The notes beneath the pieces were generated by a model. It saw nothing but the letters and a program-made list of their open reading frames with translations, was not told the DNA's origin and did no database searches. 47,641 nt of DNA, taken from the NCBI GenBank assembly GCA_029101185.1, contig JAQXQN010000151.1:1-47641 (forward strand), given 5' to 3'. The number at the start of each line of letters is the position of its first letter. The stretch's first letter is position 1. A program made the position numbers and the translations under genes. Below, in pieces: positions 28,378 to 38,344 of this stretch. Source of the DNA: Eggerthellales bacterium. GTDB taxonomy: Bacteria; Actinomycetota; Coriobacteriia; Coriobacteriales; Eggerthellaceae.

Positions 28378-29672
28378 GCCCCCGACCCCCTCAGTTTCCT
28401 GCCAAATCGTTTTCTTGTCGAAGCGTCCTGGCCGCTGCCGCCCCCTTGTATGGCCCGGGCCTTCGGCTCAGGGGCAACAGTGGCCAATAGGTCCCGCACC
28501 CCCTCTACCGCCTCGTTCTTGTCCCCAAAAAGCTCCCTAATTAGCCCCGCAGACGCCAGTTCCTCCACATCCCTGCCGCCATCAGGCACTTCACGGACGT
28601 TGCTGACGCGAATAGCGCAGGAAACATCCAAAGCGGACAGAAGGCTTGACTTAGTCTGCCTGTTCAGCGCGAAGCAGAAGCCATTGGTGGCGGCGCCAAG
28701 CCGCGCGCAGAGGTCCATGGCCCTGATGGTGGCATGCATGGAAGACACCCGGGGCGCCACCACCATCACCACCTGATCGCTTCGCTCGAGAAGCACCGCC
28801 TGCACATCCGACCACATGCATCCCGTATTCACCAGCACCACGTCAAACCTGCCCCGAAGGGCATCAACCACATCTCCGACGCCCTCCGCGATTTCCTCGG
28901 ACTGCTCTATCCGAAGTGGTGCCGCAAGCACCGCAGGTTCAGTTCCGGAGGCTGGCGGCTCAAGCATCCCAAGCCGTCCGGGAGACCCCGCCACTTCATC
29001 AATCCGCAGGGCGGATTCCGTTCCAAGCAAACGCTGCATGTCGCCAAACTGCAGATCCGCGTCAACCACCGCGGTCCGAAGACCCGCTTGTGTGCAAATC
29101 AAAGCCGCAATTGCACACAGGGTTGACTTGCCGCTGCCTCCACTGCCGGACATGAAGCTGACCACGAACCCCGAAGACGCCTCCGCCCCTGTAGCCTGAG
29201 ACACCAGCGCACCTACAGAAGAACGCCCATCGGTTGCCCCAAGGGCTCCCACCTGGGACGCTTCGCCATGATGTCGCGCCACGGCTCTTTCATGAAGCGT
29301 CGCCTGATCACGCAGGGCTGCTGCAAGTTTCGGGGTGCTCCATATGTCATCAATGGAGGCGGCGTGGGCCCGGCTTGCCAAGGACCCGCTTTGCTCATTA
29401 CTGATAAGCACTGTGTATGCAAAGGGGTTGTCCTTTTTCAGAGCGGCAGCAAGATTGATCCCTTCCATGTCGCTGCAGGAAACCACCCAGATTTGCTTGA
29501 TTCCAGGGGCCTGGGCGGCAAGGTTTCGGCATCCGAGTGCGGTGCTTTCGCAGGCAAGCCACTCCCAGGATCCCAGATCAATATGGTCAAGCCCCATCAG
29601 TCCAGGGTTGCGCAGGCTCTCCTCATCCGCACAGAGCATGATGTCCCAGGACTGGGTTGTCTCCTGAATCAC
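28374..29672 (-). CDS. CpaE/TadZ-like AAA ATPase
   Basis: SFMSGSGGSGKSTLCAIAALICTQAGLRTAVVDADLQFGDMQRLLG deviant Walker A. Confidence 0.88.
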   Translation of the reverse strand: MIQETTQSWDIMLCADEESLRNPGLMGLDHIDLGSWEWLACESTALGCRNLAAQAPGIKQIWVVSCSDMEGINLAAALKKDNPFAYTVLISNEQSGSLASRAHAASIDDIWSTPKLAAALRDQATLHERAVARHHGEASQVGALGATDGRSSVGALVSQATGAEASSGFVVSFMSGSGGSGKSTLCAIAALICTQAGLRTAVVDADLQFGDMQRLLGTESALRIDEVAGSPGRLGMLEPPASGTEPAVLAAPLRIEQSEEIAEGVGDVVDALRGRFDVVLVNTGCMWSDVQAVLLERSDQVVMVVAPRVSSMHATIRAMDLCARLGAATNGFCFALNRQTKSSLLSALDVSCAIRVSNVREVPDGGRDVEELASAGLIRELFGDKNEAVEGVRDLLATVAPEPKARAIQGGGSGQDASTRKRFGRKLRGSGA

Positions 29673-30388
29673 GGCCTACCTCCCTCACTCAAAGCATCCG
29701 CCGTTGTGTCTTCTTCGTTTTCAGCGACCCTCAACTGGGCAATTGTGTGTGCGGTCCCCCGGACATCCTCCGAAGGAAGGGAAAAGTACAGAGTGGAGGT
29801 TTGGGATGCCCCGATAACCTCCTCAATTCGGGTGGGGTCAAGAGCAAGAGTTATCCAGTTGATCTCGCTCGACTCCTCATCCGCGCTTGTTGCCAGGACC
29901 AGCACATCGGCAACAAGCAGATCCGTACCCAGACTTGAGGTGGCATACACATCCACGTAGCTACCCTTTACCACGCCGCCCCCAACCGCATTGACCGCCT
30001 TCGCAGAAACGCTGAGGGCGCAGAGCCCTTCGGGGACCTGGATTGCCACAGTCCCGCTGCTGACGAAATGATCGTCTAAGACAATCTGACCTTTAAAGAT
30101 GGGACATGCCACCACGCTTTCAAAGACCTGCGTGTCATCTACCGCATCATCTGGAACCAAGGCACCTGGCCAAATCTGCTTCTCGCACAAGGCAAGACTC
30201 ATGTATTCGCCAACCGCTACATCCCTTGTTGCCACATACACTTCCACCTGGTCGGAGCCAAACCGCTCAAGAATCTGGCTCTGCTGCTGCTCTATCTCAG
30301 ACTTGACCGACCCGCCGTACGCAGCCAGGCACACTGCGCACAGCGCACCGCAAGCCACCCCAAACAGGGCATTTCTTCTCCCGGCCAT
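29669..30388 (-). CDS. SAF-domain pilus assembly protein (CpaB/RcpC-like)
   Basis: VEVYVATRDVAVGEYMSLALCEKQIWPGALVPDDAV; first gene of the tad operon. Confidence 0.82.
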   Translation of the reverse strand: MAGRRNALFGVACGALCAVCLAAYGGSVKSEIEQQQSQILERFGSDQVEVYVATRDVAVGEYMSLALCEKQIWPGALVPDDAVDDTQVFESVVACPIFKGQIVLDDHFVSSGTVAIQVPEGLCALSVSAKAVNAVGGGVVKGSYVDVYATSSLGTDLLVADVLVLATSADEESSEINWITLALDPTRIEEVIGASQTSTLYFSLPSEDVRGTAHTIAQLRVAENEEDTTADALSEGGRP

Positions 30389-30461
30389 ACATCCGCCTTC
30401 CAGGTACCGCGCTTTTGCGTCAAGATCCGCTTCTCCTCATACCCCGATCAACGGTTTTCGG

Positions 30462-30487
30462 GCGCCGGCGGGCTGAATCGCCGGCGC
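30462..30487. promoter_or_regulatory. Perfect inverted repeat in the tad operon leader
   Basis: GCGCCGGCG-GGCTGAAT-CGCCGGCGC, 75-100 nt upstream of the CpaB-like start. Confidence 0.55.
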
Positions 30488-30523
30488 ACCACCTTGAAAG
30501 AGGCAAGAACAAATGCTGCCAGG

Positions 30524-30665
30524 CCAATCCTTCAATTTAATGAGCGGTATCTGGGCGGTTCCTTACGCTGGATGCTTCGCCAATTCCACCGCCGCTCGTC
30601 CAAGCCCAATCAGGCTTTTCATCACATTCCATCAGGAATCAAACATCCTCGCCCAGCTTTCTAAC
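30524..30665 (-). promoter_or_regulatory. Conserved upstream element copy A (upstream of tad operon)
   Basis: ccaatccTTCAATTtaATGAgcggTATCTGggCgGTTCCTTACgCTGG matches copy B at 38345-38467. Confidence 0.6.
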
Positions 30666-30967
30666 GCTCCTTTCCCTTACCTCCACCCGTTTCCAACAAA
30701 AGCTCCTGGGTTTCTTTCGCCAATCCATCACGATCGCACGCCCCCTCTTTCGGCTTGCCTGCTTTGCACCCCAACACACAACGAGCCCCGACGGCAATCG
30801 CCATCGGGGCTCGCATCTCGTTTTTCATCCCGCCTTGCTCCACACCTCGCGCAAGACTCCACACCACAGCATCGGCTCTAGCACCCGTGCCAGGGCGATT
30901 CGCCCCCTTGCCGGGCTGAAACCTCCGTATCAGACGACCACCTCAGCATCAGACGGCCATCTCCGTA

Positions 30968-33900
30968 TCAGACAACCTCCTCGAAAACCTCCTCATGAGG
31001 CCCGCCGTTTACCTCCACGGACTTCCACAGCCTGACAATCTCCTCCTCAATGGCCGGGGCGTCTGACGCGTTGAACACGAATTCCACGGTCTCAGGTTCT
31101 CCAGGATGTGCCGGATCGGATTGCTCGACTCGCACAAACGTGGATCTGACCTGGGAAAATCCCTCTCTAATCAGCGCCAGGGCATAGCATCGGGCTTGAA
31201 GGCCGTGCTTGAGACGCAGCCTCTCCTGACCCTCCCCCGCATTACCGCCGGTCTTGTAATCAATCAGGTACGCCACCTCCGGCCCGTCAAAGGCAAGCCC
31301 GTCAATCTCCCCCTCCAGGAAGAACTCCCCGGTACCGCATGAAACAGGCAGGAAGAAGGGAACCTCCGCCTGCAGACAATCATGGGCGGCAAAGCGTGCG
31401 GCGCATTGGCTGGAAAACCACCTGTCCAAAGCGCTGCGCAGGCTCGCCGTTTGCAGAGAGTCAAACATGCACTCCCTCACCAAAGAGGACACCCTCTCAT
31501 CCGAAGGCCTTATCAAATGCGACGCTTCGGCGGCAGCGGCTCGTTCGATAGCCTCCTGGGCAAGCAGATGGAAGGCGGATCCTAAATCCGTCGCGGGGTT
31601 CCCTTCGGATCTCTCCATGTCATCCAAGGCGTTTGCGGCGTCCCGGTTCTTCTTGGACCTCCTGCGCATGTCCGCATAGGAGCACGGGTCATCCTTCCAG
31701 GCAAATCCAGGCAAGTCCTCATGGGGCAGAGTAGTGTAAGACACCACGCCCTCACGCTGGCGCATTCTCCCTGTCAACCTCACCCGCGGCCAGTGGGTCT
31801 CAGGGGGCTGTGGGGTAGAAGGAATCAAGAAGTCCTCCTGCTTCTCGGGCTCCTGGGGGACCCAATCCTCCTTGCGCACCTCTCGGGTTTTCACCAGCGC
31901 AGGGGCACAGGCCCCGAAGTCCACCATCTGATGGGCCTCACAACTAATATCCCACTTCAAGGCATTATGCATGTCTCCTAGCACGCCCATGCCCTCATAT
32001 CCCTTCTTCGTCAACTTATGGGGCAGGGCAACATACAAAGACCTGCTTGCCCTGGTCAGGGCCACATACAACAGGCGCTGGGCCTCCTGGCGCTCCTGTT
32101 CCTCAGTCCGCGCCTTCAGGGCGGCAAGAAACTCCGCAGGGGATTGCTGGTTAAAGGTGGGCTCATGCTCTTCCAGCTCAGATGCGATCTGAATCAGATC
32201 ATTACGCCGTTCTCGCTGCTCCCGTTTCAAAGGGGCCTCGCAGGCAAACAAGCACGTTTCGCCAACATTTTCCGCATACAGGGACATGCTGCCCACGTCC
32301 CCCAGCCGAAGCTCGCTGATTGCCACATGGGGAAACTCCAGCCCCTTTGAGGCGTGCACCGTCATGATCCTCACGTAATCCGAAGTTGGGGTGGACAGGG
32401 CCCCGGGCCTATCCTTGGAAAGGACCAGCATGCGGGCAAAACGCTTACTGGCCTGAGCGAGCCCGGCGCCGTCAGCCTCAAGCTCCTCCACATACCGCAA
32501 GGCCTTGAGCACATTGCCTGCCTTAAACAGGCCGTCCGTGCCACCCCGCTCGAGCCTGAGCATCCAGCCAGATTCCACGCAGACGTAGTGCAATGCGCTG
32601 GTAAGCCCCTGGCTTCTCGCGCATGAAAGGGAATCCTTGAGCACCCGACAGGTAAAGAGCAGGTCATCCCGTTGGGCCTGGGTCATTTCGCCAATTCCCT
32701 CACCCCAGGTGGCAACAAGGGTGCGAGCAAGGCCCCGCCGCTTGGGGGCCTCGTCGTCCTTGAGACGAGTCTTCCCGCCAAGGGCAAGCAGAGCATCATC
32801 ACTGCAGTTGAAAATCTCGGAGGCAAGCACCTGGTACAGGGCCTCGTCGTCATAGGGGTTGGCAATCCATCTTCCCAGGTAGGCAAGGGTCTGAACCTCA
32901 GGCTGCTTGCCAAACACGGAGCCGCCCACAATCAGGCTCTCGAAACCCTGCTCCTGCAGGGCCCGAGCATACATGTCCGCGTGGGACATGGCGCCAAGCA
33001 GGACCACCATGTCACCAGGCTTGACCCCCTTGTTTCTCAGGGCGGCAAACCGCTCGGCGATACCTTGGGCCGCGCAACCCCGAGCCGCCTCCATAGACCC
33101 GCCCCGAACAGGGGTGCCCACCACGTCAAAGACGATACGGGGCATCTCGTCAAAAACGGGATCCGACTCCTTGTTCACATCCCCCTTTGGCTCAAGGTGC
33201 AAAAACCGCGACCCAAACACCTGGGGCATGGCGAAGATCCTATCCACCAGCTGCAGCACGTGGGCATGACTCCTGAAATTATCCGGGAGTTCAATCAACC
33301 GCGTCTGAGGGTTGGTCTGGCACATCTGATCCCTGAAGTCAAAGAACACGTTCACATCCGCGCCCCGGAACCGATAAATGCTTTGCTGGGCGTCCCCCAC
33401 CGTGCAGATATTTGAGCCATCAGGAGCGGCAAGCCGGCTGATAATGTCGCATTGCAGCTTGTCGGTGTCCTGGAACTCATCCACCATGATCAGCTTGAAC
33501 TTGTCCTGATAGGACCGGGCGATTTCCGGGTGGGCTCGCAGCGCCTGGTAGGTCATGACCAGCAGGTCATTCTGATCCACCCTATCCGGCCCTTTCAGCT
33601 GAACAAGGATGTCCTTAAATGCCCTGGCGAAAGCGACCAAGCCCTCCTGTCTCACATAGGCGCAACAGGCCCCCGCCTCGGCGGCAACCTGGGCATACGT
33701 ACATAGGTACTCCTGGAAGAAACTTCCATAGACACTTGACGCCTTGTAATTGCGGGCCACCTTAGGATAGGAGAACACCGCGTCCAGGTATGTGACCGCG
33801 TCAAAGTCCTCCCCGGCAAAATCATCCTGACCCTCCAGCTCCATATAGAGCCGAGTTTTCTCAAGAGCCTGGTCAAGGGCAAGCTGGTGTTTCTCATCGG

Positions 33901-34588
33901 TGGCAGTAGGCTTAGACCAGTCCGCAGCGATGGATGAAAACTCGCGACCCTTCTGATACAGGTCCATAAGCAGGACCTTGGGGCTTTTGGTCGGATGGGC
34001 GCACACTAAGGCGTCAAACCCACCGGGCATGGTCTCAACCCTGCTCATGAGCACGCTTGCCTGGTCAAGTACCCCCGTATTTGACCTGCCCTTTGAGTAC
34101 AGCGGCGTCTCATCCACGAGCCTCTGGGCGGGATAGCCCAGATCCCCGTTACGGGCAAGCTCGAAGGCGGCCTCCGCGGCAAGGCCCCACAGGTCATCCG
34201 CATCAATGTCGGAGAGCAGCTCAAAGGCTGGGTCCACCCCGATCTCAAGGGCGTGCTCCTTGAGTATCCGCGAACACATCCCGTGAATGGTGGAGATCCA
34301 GGCGTCATCCACCTTCAGGGCCTCTTGGGCCAGACCCTCCTTCAGAAGCAGGGACTTGATGCGGCTTTTCAGCTCCGCTGCGGCCTTTCGGGTAAACGTG
34401 ATGGCCAACACCTGATCAACGCTTTCAAGGGCAGCAGGGCTCCCATCCGGACCAGGAAGCAAGGCGGCGGCAATGCGCTGGGTCAGGGTAAACGTCTTTC
34501 CCGATCCGGCCCCAGCGGCAACCATCAGGGGTTTGTCAAGGGTGGTCACAATCTCCCGTTGAAACGGGGTGCATCGGTCTAGGTTCAT
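30968..34588 (-). CDS. UvrD-like helicase/exonuclease, AddA-type
   Basis: FQREIVTTLDKPLMVAAGAGSGKTFTLTQRIA, LIMVDEFQDTDKLQCDIISRL, C-terminal EGEIDGLAFDGPEVAYLIDYKTG nuclease motif; perfect AGGAGG RBS. Confidence 0.93.
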   Translation of the reverse strand: MNLDRCTPFQREIVTTLDKPLMVAAGAGSGKTFTLTQRIAAALLPGPDGSPAALESVDQVLAITFTRKAAAELKSRIKSLLLKEGLAQEALKVDDAWISTIHGMCSRILKEHALEIGVDPAFELLSDIDADDLWGLAAEAAFELARNGDLGYPAQRLVDETPLYSKGRSNTGVLDQASVLMSRVETMPGGFDALVCAHPTKSPKVLLMDLYQKGREFSSIAADWSKPTATDEKHQLALDQALEKTRLYMELEGQDDFAGEDFDAVTYLDAVFSYPKVARNYKASSVYGSFFQEYLCTYAQVAAEAGACCAYVRQEGLVAFARAFKDILVQLKGPDRVDQNDLLVMTYQALRAHPEIARSYQDKFKLIMVDEFQDTDKLQCDIISRLAAPDGSNICTVGDAQQSIYRFRGADVNVFFDFRDQMCQTNPQTRLIELPDNFRSHAHVLQLVDRIFAMPQVFGSRFLHLEPKGDVNKESDPVFDEMPRIVFDVVGTPVRGGSMEAARGCAAQGIAERFAALRNKGVKPGDMVVLLGAMSHADMYARALQEQGFESLIVGGSVFGKQPEVQTLAYLGRWIANPYDDEALYQVLASEIFNCSDDALLALGGKTRLKDDEAPKRRGLARTLVATWGEGIGEMTQAQRDDLLFTCRVLKDSLSCARSQGLTSALHYVCVESGWMLRLERGGTDGLFKAGNVLKALRYVEELEADGAGLAQASKRFARMLVLSKDRPGALSTPTSDYVRIMTVHASKGLEFPHVAISELRLGDVGSMSLYAENVGETCLFACEAPLKREQRERRNDLIQIASELEEHEPTFNQQSPAEFLAALKARTEEQERQEAQRLLYVALTRASRSLYVALPHKLTKKGYEGMGVLGDMHNALKWDISCEAHQMVDFGACAPALVKTREVRKEDWVPQEPEKQEDFLIPSTPQPPETHWPRVRLTGRMRQREGVVSYTTLPHEDLPGFAWKDDPCSYADMRRRSKKNRDAANALDDMERSEGNPATDLGSAFHLLAQEAIERAAAAEASHLIRPSDERVSSLVRECMFDSLQTASLRSALDRWFSSQCAARFAAHDCLQAEVPFFLPVSCGTGEFFLEGEIDGLAFDGPEVAYLIDYKTGGNAGEGQERLRLKHGLQARCYALALIREGFSQVRSTFVRVEQSDPAHPGEPETVEFVFNASDAPAIEEEIVRLWKSVEVNGGPHEEVFEEVV

Positions 34589-37503
34589 GCGTTCCTCCTG
34601 GGGCAGTTGGGGACAACGCAGTAGGTGCATTGATCCGCGTCCTTTGGCCGGGGCGAGATATCCCCCTCCTGCATCCGTTTCACCACGGGAACAAGGGCCT
34701 GCTCCAAATCGGACAGGAACGCCTCAAAATCCATCCCCACCACGGATTTCTGGTCTATCGCCTGAGGCATGGCCTTCTTGACCTCCATGTCAAAGGACCC
34801 TGCCAAGGCGTCTTTAACATCTTGAGCCTGGTAATTCAAATAGGCCGCCGCGGCAGGAGTTCCGTATCCAAGCCTCTGGGCGCAAACGGCGTACAGCAGC
34901 GCCTGGACCTTTCCGGGCAGCACCATTCGCCATTCCTCAATCGGAGCAGCAGGCTCATCTCCCTCCTGGTCATCAGCGTATTCGGAGAAAACCTCCACCT
35001 GCTGATATGCCCCCTCAGAACCCGCATGCCGGCCCTTCAGGCTTCCCTTATAGTCCACTATGGCGAAGCGTCCTGACACGGGATCCACGTCAATACGGTC
35101 AATCTTTCCCACCAGACAGGCCCCCGCAAAGACCACCCCGTCTTGAGGCTCCACCACTCGCTCGAGACCCTGCACCTCCATGCCCGCAAACAGCTCCGCC
35201 TGGACCGCCAGATTCTGCAGCAGGGTGTCTCGGAGCAGCTCTGCGTCGCGCTGCTCGGAGTTGGTCACCGGAATGTATCCCCCCGCCTGCTGCTCAAGCA
35301 TCAGATCCTCAAACACGTCTTCCAGAATCTCCTGGGCCTGGTCAAGGTTGTCCGGAGTCACTCGCATGCAGCCATCTTCCCTGAGCAGGGAGTACGTGCG
35401 TTCAAAAACGGCATGCACGAACTCTCCCCGTTCAATGGGGCCCATCTGGGCGTCCATGGATCCAGGATTAAGTTTGCGCTCCACAAACCACTTGTACGGA
35501 CAGGAGATGTACCCCTCAATCTGGGATGGACTCAACACCGGATAGGTCACGCCATCAACCTCAACATAGGAAAGCAAATCCGCATCTCTGGCACAGCGCA
35601 GGATTCCCGGCTCCGAAGCGGCCACCTTTTTGGGACGGCAGGACTGACCCGCGTTTGCAGCAAGCTGCTCCTCTCCCACCTGAGGGCCCATCCCGCATCT
35701 GAGCAGGTCGGGAATTCCCAAGGGCGCCTTCTGCCCGTCCTCTTCGTCAACCCGATAGGCGTTAAGAAACTCATCCAGGAAAAACGAGGCGTAGGAGTCC
35801 TCTCCATCCGGGTCCTTTGCAGGAACCACGATGTCAAGAGAGCCCTTGGCCGCAAGCACGGCGGTCTGGAGCATGAGCCGGTAGTCTTTTAGCACGTCGC
35901 GCTCAAAGGCCACGCCAAGCTTCTCCGACAGGGTGTCCATGGCGGTATGCTCCACCGAAGCGGGAAAGCTCTCCGCGGTCAACTCAGTTAGAATCACGTG
36001 GTCTACGCTGCCCTGGTCAATGAAGAGATTCTTATCAAGGCGCACGAACTCCACGTCAATCTCGGCTTCCCGCTCCACGCACTCCCCGTACACGATGAGG
36101 GTTTCCGTGGCGAATATGAACTGCTCGGGAGACAAGGCGTATTCCCGCGTTGAATCGTATAGGTCTCTTAAAGCCTGGATTGCGCTCAGCTCCACCGACA
36201 TCTTCATCGGATCATGACGATACGCCCTACGGGCGAGGTCCGCAAAAAACCCGCATCCGATTCCCGCGTCAGGGTCCTCAAAGAACTGCTCAAAGTACTC
36301 CATGTTGGGGGACTGCTCCCGCAGGATGGGAAGCAGCCTGCCCGGATCTTTCTGGATGGTCCTGTCCGACCTGATCATCCGATCCAGGTATAAGGCTTCT
36401 GATTGGGACATGCCCGAATATGGCGAAGCGGCATAATCCGCCACCGCCTCAAGGGTGCCTGGAAGCGGACCCGTGCAGATTTTCCTTGCTGCAGAAAACA
36501 CCTTTCCGAAATCCGTCAGCTTAAACTCCGTCCGAAAGGAGGTGGCCGCATGAATACCCAGATTCTGCAGGTCAAGGGCCATCCGCCGATACAGCCCCAT
36601 AGGATCTGGGCTTAGCACCATGACGGAAGCCTGGCCTGCTGCGTATCCGGCCACCAAGTCCCGCACCACCCGGGCAAGAGCGGAAGGCCCTGCGGGCAGC
36701 TCAACGGACACCCGAACCCCTGCTTCAGGGGCCCCGATCCTGGGCATGGGATAGGCAATCTCTTTCAAACGCACCCGTTCAGAGGATAGAAATTCCCTCA
36801 TCGCAGGAGAAAGGCTATGGGCTCCCGCGAGCACCACCGTTGTTTCGGGCATCTGGGCAGCAATGCGCATTAGGGCATGACCTGGTTCAATAAGCCCGTA
36901 CTGGTCAAGGGCGGCATAATAGAGCCCCGCTACCTTGAGCACCTCCAACTCTGCGGGGGCAAGGCGGTCCGCGACCAATTCAGGATTATCCACCGCGGCC
37001 TGGAAAACCCGATTTCCGCTTACCCGCTCAAGATACGCCGCAATCATCAGCGCTGTCCCCGGGCTTGCCGCCAACACGTCCTGATCCGCCAGGATCTGGT
37101 TTACCAGCAGGTCCCTTTTGCCCCTATCCACCAGGATGCGCCCGTCACCCCATACGGCCCATAAATCCCGAGTCCATTGGGACGGGGTAAGGAAATGAGC
37201 ATTCATCATGGAAGGAACCTCACGGGCAATCCGAGACCCCAGCCACCGAACCCCCCGAGTATCCATAGGGACAGGAAATTTTCCCTGGAAACCCCCGGCC
37301 ATCCGACAATCAGCGTCCGCGGCGTCCGCCTCCCATGGCGAAGCGCCCCGTACATCTGCACTCCATGGCGAAGCGCCCTGAGCATCAGCCCCCTGTGCAT
37401 CAAAACCGGCACGGGACTTCAACATGGTCACAAGTTTTCGCTGGTAAAACGCCTGCTGCGGTGTGGGAAGCAACACGACGACTCTCTGTGAAAGCATGAG
37501 CAC
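34585..37503 (-). CDS. AddB-type helicase-nuclease subunit (PD-(D/E)XK nuclease)
   Basis: LSPSQIEGYISCPYKWFVERKLNPG, LVGKIDRIDVDPVSGRFAIVDYKGS, C-terminal CTYCVVPNCPRRNA cysteines; overlaps the AddA start by 4 nt. Confidence 0.85.
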   Translation of the reverse strand: MLMLSQRVVVLLPTPQQAFYQRKLVTMLKSRAGFDAQGADAQGASPWSADVRGASPWEADAADADCRMAGGFQGKFPVPMDTRGVRWLGSRIAREVPSMMNAHFLTPSQWTRDLWAVWGDGRILVDRGKRDLLVNQILADQDVLAASPGTALMIAAYLERVSGNRVFQAAVDNPELVADRLAPAELEVLKVAGLYYAALDQYGLIEPGHALMRIAAQMPETTVVLAGAHSLSPAMREFLSSERVRLKEIAYPMPRIGAPEAGVRVSVELPAGPSALARVVRDLVAGYAAGQASVMVLSPDPMGLYRRMALDLQNLGIHAATSFRTEFKLTDFGKVFSAARKICTGPLPGTLEAVADYAASPYSGMSQSEALYLDRMIRSDRTIQKDPGRLLPILREQSPNMEYFEQFFEDPDAGIGCGFFADLARRAYRHDPMKMSVELSAIQALRDLYDSTREYALSPEQFIFATETLIVYGECVEREAEIDVEFVRLDKNLFIDQGSVDHVILTELTAESFPASVEHTAMDTLSEKLGVAFERDVLKDYRLMLQTAVLAAKGSLDIVVPAKDPDGEDSYASFFLDEFLNAYRVDEEDGQKAPLGIPDLLRCGMGPQVGEEQLAANAGQSCRPKKVAASEPGILRCARDADLLSYVEVDGVTYPVLSPSQIEGYISCPYKWFVERKLNPGSMDAQMGPIERGEFVHAVFERTYSLLREDGCMRVTPDNLDQAQEILEDVFEDLMLEQQAGGYIPVTNSEQRDAELLRDTLLQNLAVQAELFAGMEVQGLERVVEPQDGVVFAGACLVGKIDRIDVDPVSGRFAIVDYKGSLKGRHAGSEGAYQQVEVFSEYADDQEGDEPAAPIEEWRMVLPGKVQALLYAVCAQRLGYGTPAAAAYLNYQAQDVKDALAGSFDMEVKKAMPQAIDQKSVVGMDFEAFLSDLEQALVPVVKRMQEGDISPRPKDADQCTYCVVPNCPRRNA
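37331..37390. repeat. 30-bp tandem repeat with catggcgaagcgccc, encoding GASPWSADVR/GASPWEADAA in the AddB N-terminus
   Basis: Direct reading: CGAAGCGC at 37339 and 37369, 30 bp apart. Confidence 0.8.
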
Positions 37504-37686
37504 CTCTCATCTCTGATTATTTCGCACCATTATAGATGTAGGTTCATCGGGCACGAGGGGCACAAATGGGACAGTCGGTACTCAGGCATTCCAGATCCGC
37601 CATTCGTGGTTTTTCCATCACAAGACGGCCTTTGTCGCCTCCGCCCCGAGGTTCCAACCGCCCATTTGTGGCACAATTCCACCCAC

Positions 37687-37762
37687 GGGCGATTGGCGCA
37701 GTTGGTAGCGCAGGTGCCTTACAAGCACAAGGTCGGGGGTTCGAGTCCCTCATCGCCCACCA
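37687..37762 (+). tRNA. tRNA-Val (anticodon UAC), CCA encoded
   Basis: GGGCGAT acceptor pairs ATCGCCC; anticodon loop CTTACAA; GGTTCGAGTCC T-arm; ACCA end. Confidence 0.93.
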
Positions 37763-37848
37763 TCTTTTTTCCTCACGGCGCGTTTAATCGCCGGCCATTC
37801 ACCCTCAATACTATTCAACCTGCCAGCATGCGGTCTGCGGTTCCCGCA

Positions 37849-38295
37849 TCATCCGACCTGCTTCTTCGGCCGTCCGGGACCTGGATGCGTGGCCTTGCGT
37901 TTACGCACACTTGCAAGGGTGACCCAGCTTTTCCTTCCCTCCCGATACCCCTCAAGCTGATGGCTCTTGATCATCTGGGACACCCGACAGGACGTCACCC
38001 CAAGCATCCTGGCTGCCTCCGCGGCGCGGACCACAGACCCCGCCTCATCATAATTAGAGGAATCCACGTATCCTACGCAGACTCTTCCCTTTCTATGGGG
38101 CATGTTGGCAATGCTTCCACGGGGCATAGGCCTGCCCTCCATCGCATACCGTCGCACCAGATCTGTTAGCCATTCCTCAAAGGCGCCCACACAATCCACC
38201 TGAAGGGGTATCACCAGCGCCTCATCAAAGTCGCAAGGGAACAGTACCTGGTGAAATCCCAGTTCACACACTTCAAATTCGTAGCGCCACAACAC
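37849..38295 (-). CDS. HTH (excisionase/MerR-like) domain protein, GTG start
   Basis: SVVRAAEAARMLGVTSCRVSQMIKSHQLEGYREGRKSWVTLASVRKRKA. Confidence 0.75.
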   Translation of the reverse strand: MLWRYEFEVCELGFHQVLFPCDFDEALVIPLQVDCVGAFEEWLTDLVRRYAMEGRPMPRGSIANMPHRKGRVCVGYVDSSNYDEAGSVVRAAEAARMLGVTSCRVSQMIKSHQLEGYREGRKSWVTLASVRKRKATHPGPGRPKKQVG

Positions 38296-38344
38296 CTTTG
38301 GCCCCTTTCTCCCGAAACACCATCTGGGAGCAACGATAGGGGTT

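Noticed and set aside
30388-30500. c-di-GMP (GEMM) riboswitch upstream of the tad operon
   Set aside because: A gacgcaaaagc string is reminiscent, but the rest of the consensus (GCAAACC helix, tetraloop receptor) was not found and the string is too near the start codon.
37687-38295. Integrated element at tRNA-Val with an excisionase-like HTH gene
   Set aside because: No integrase, no repeated tRNA 3' end, and housekeeping genes follow directly.
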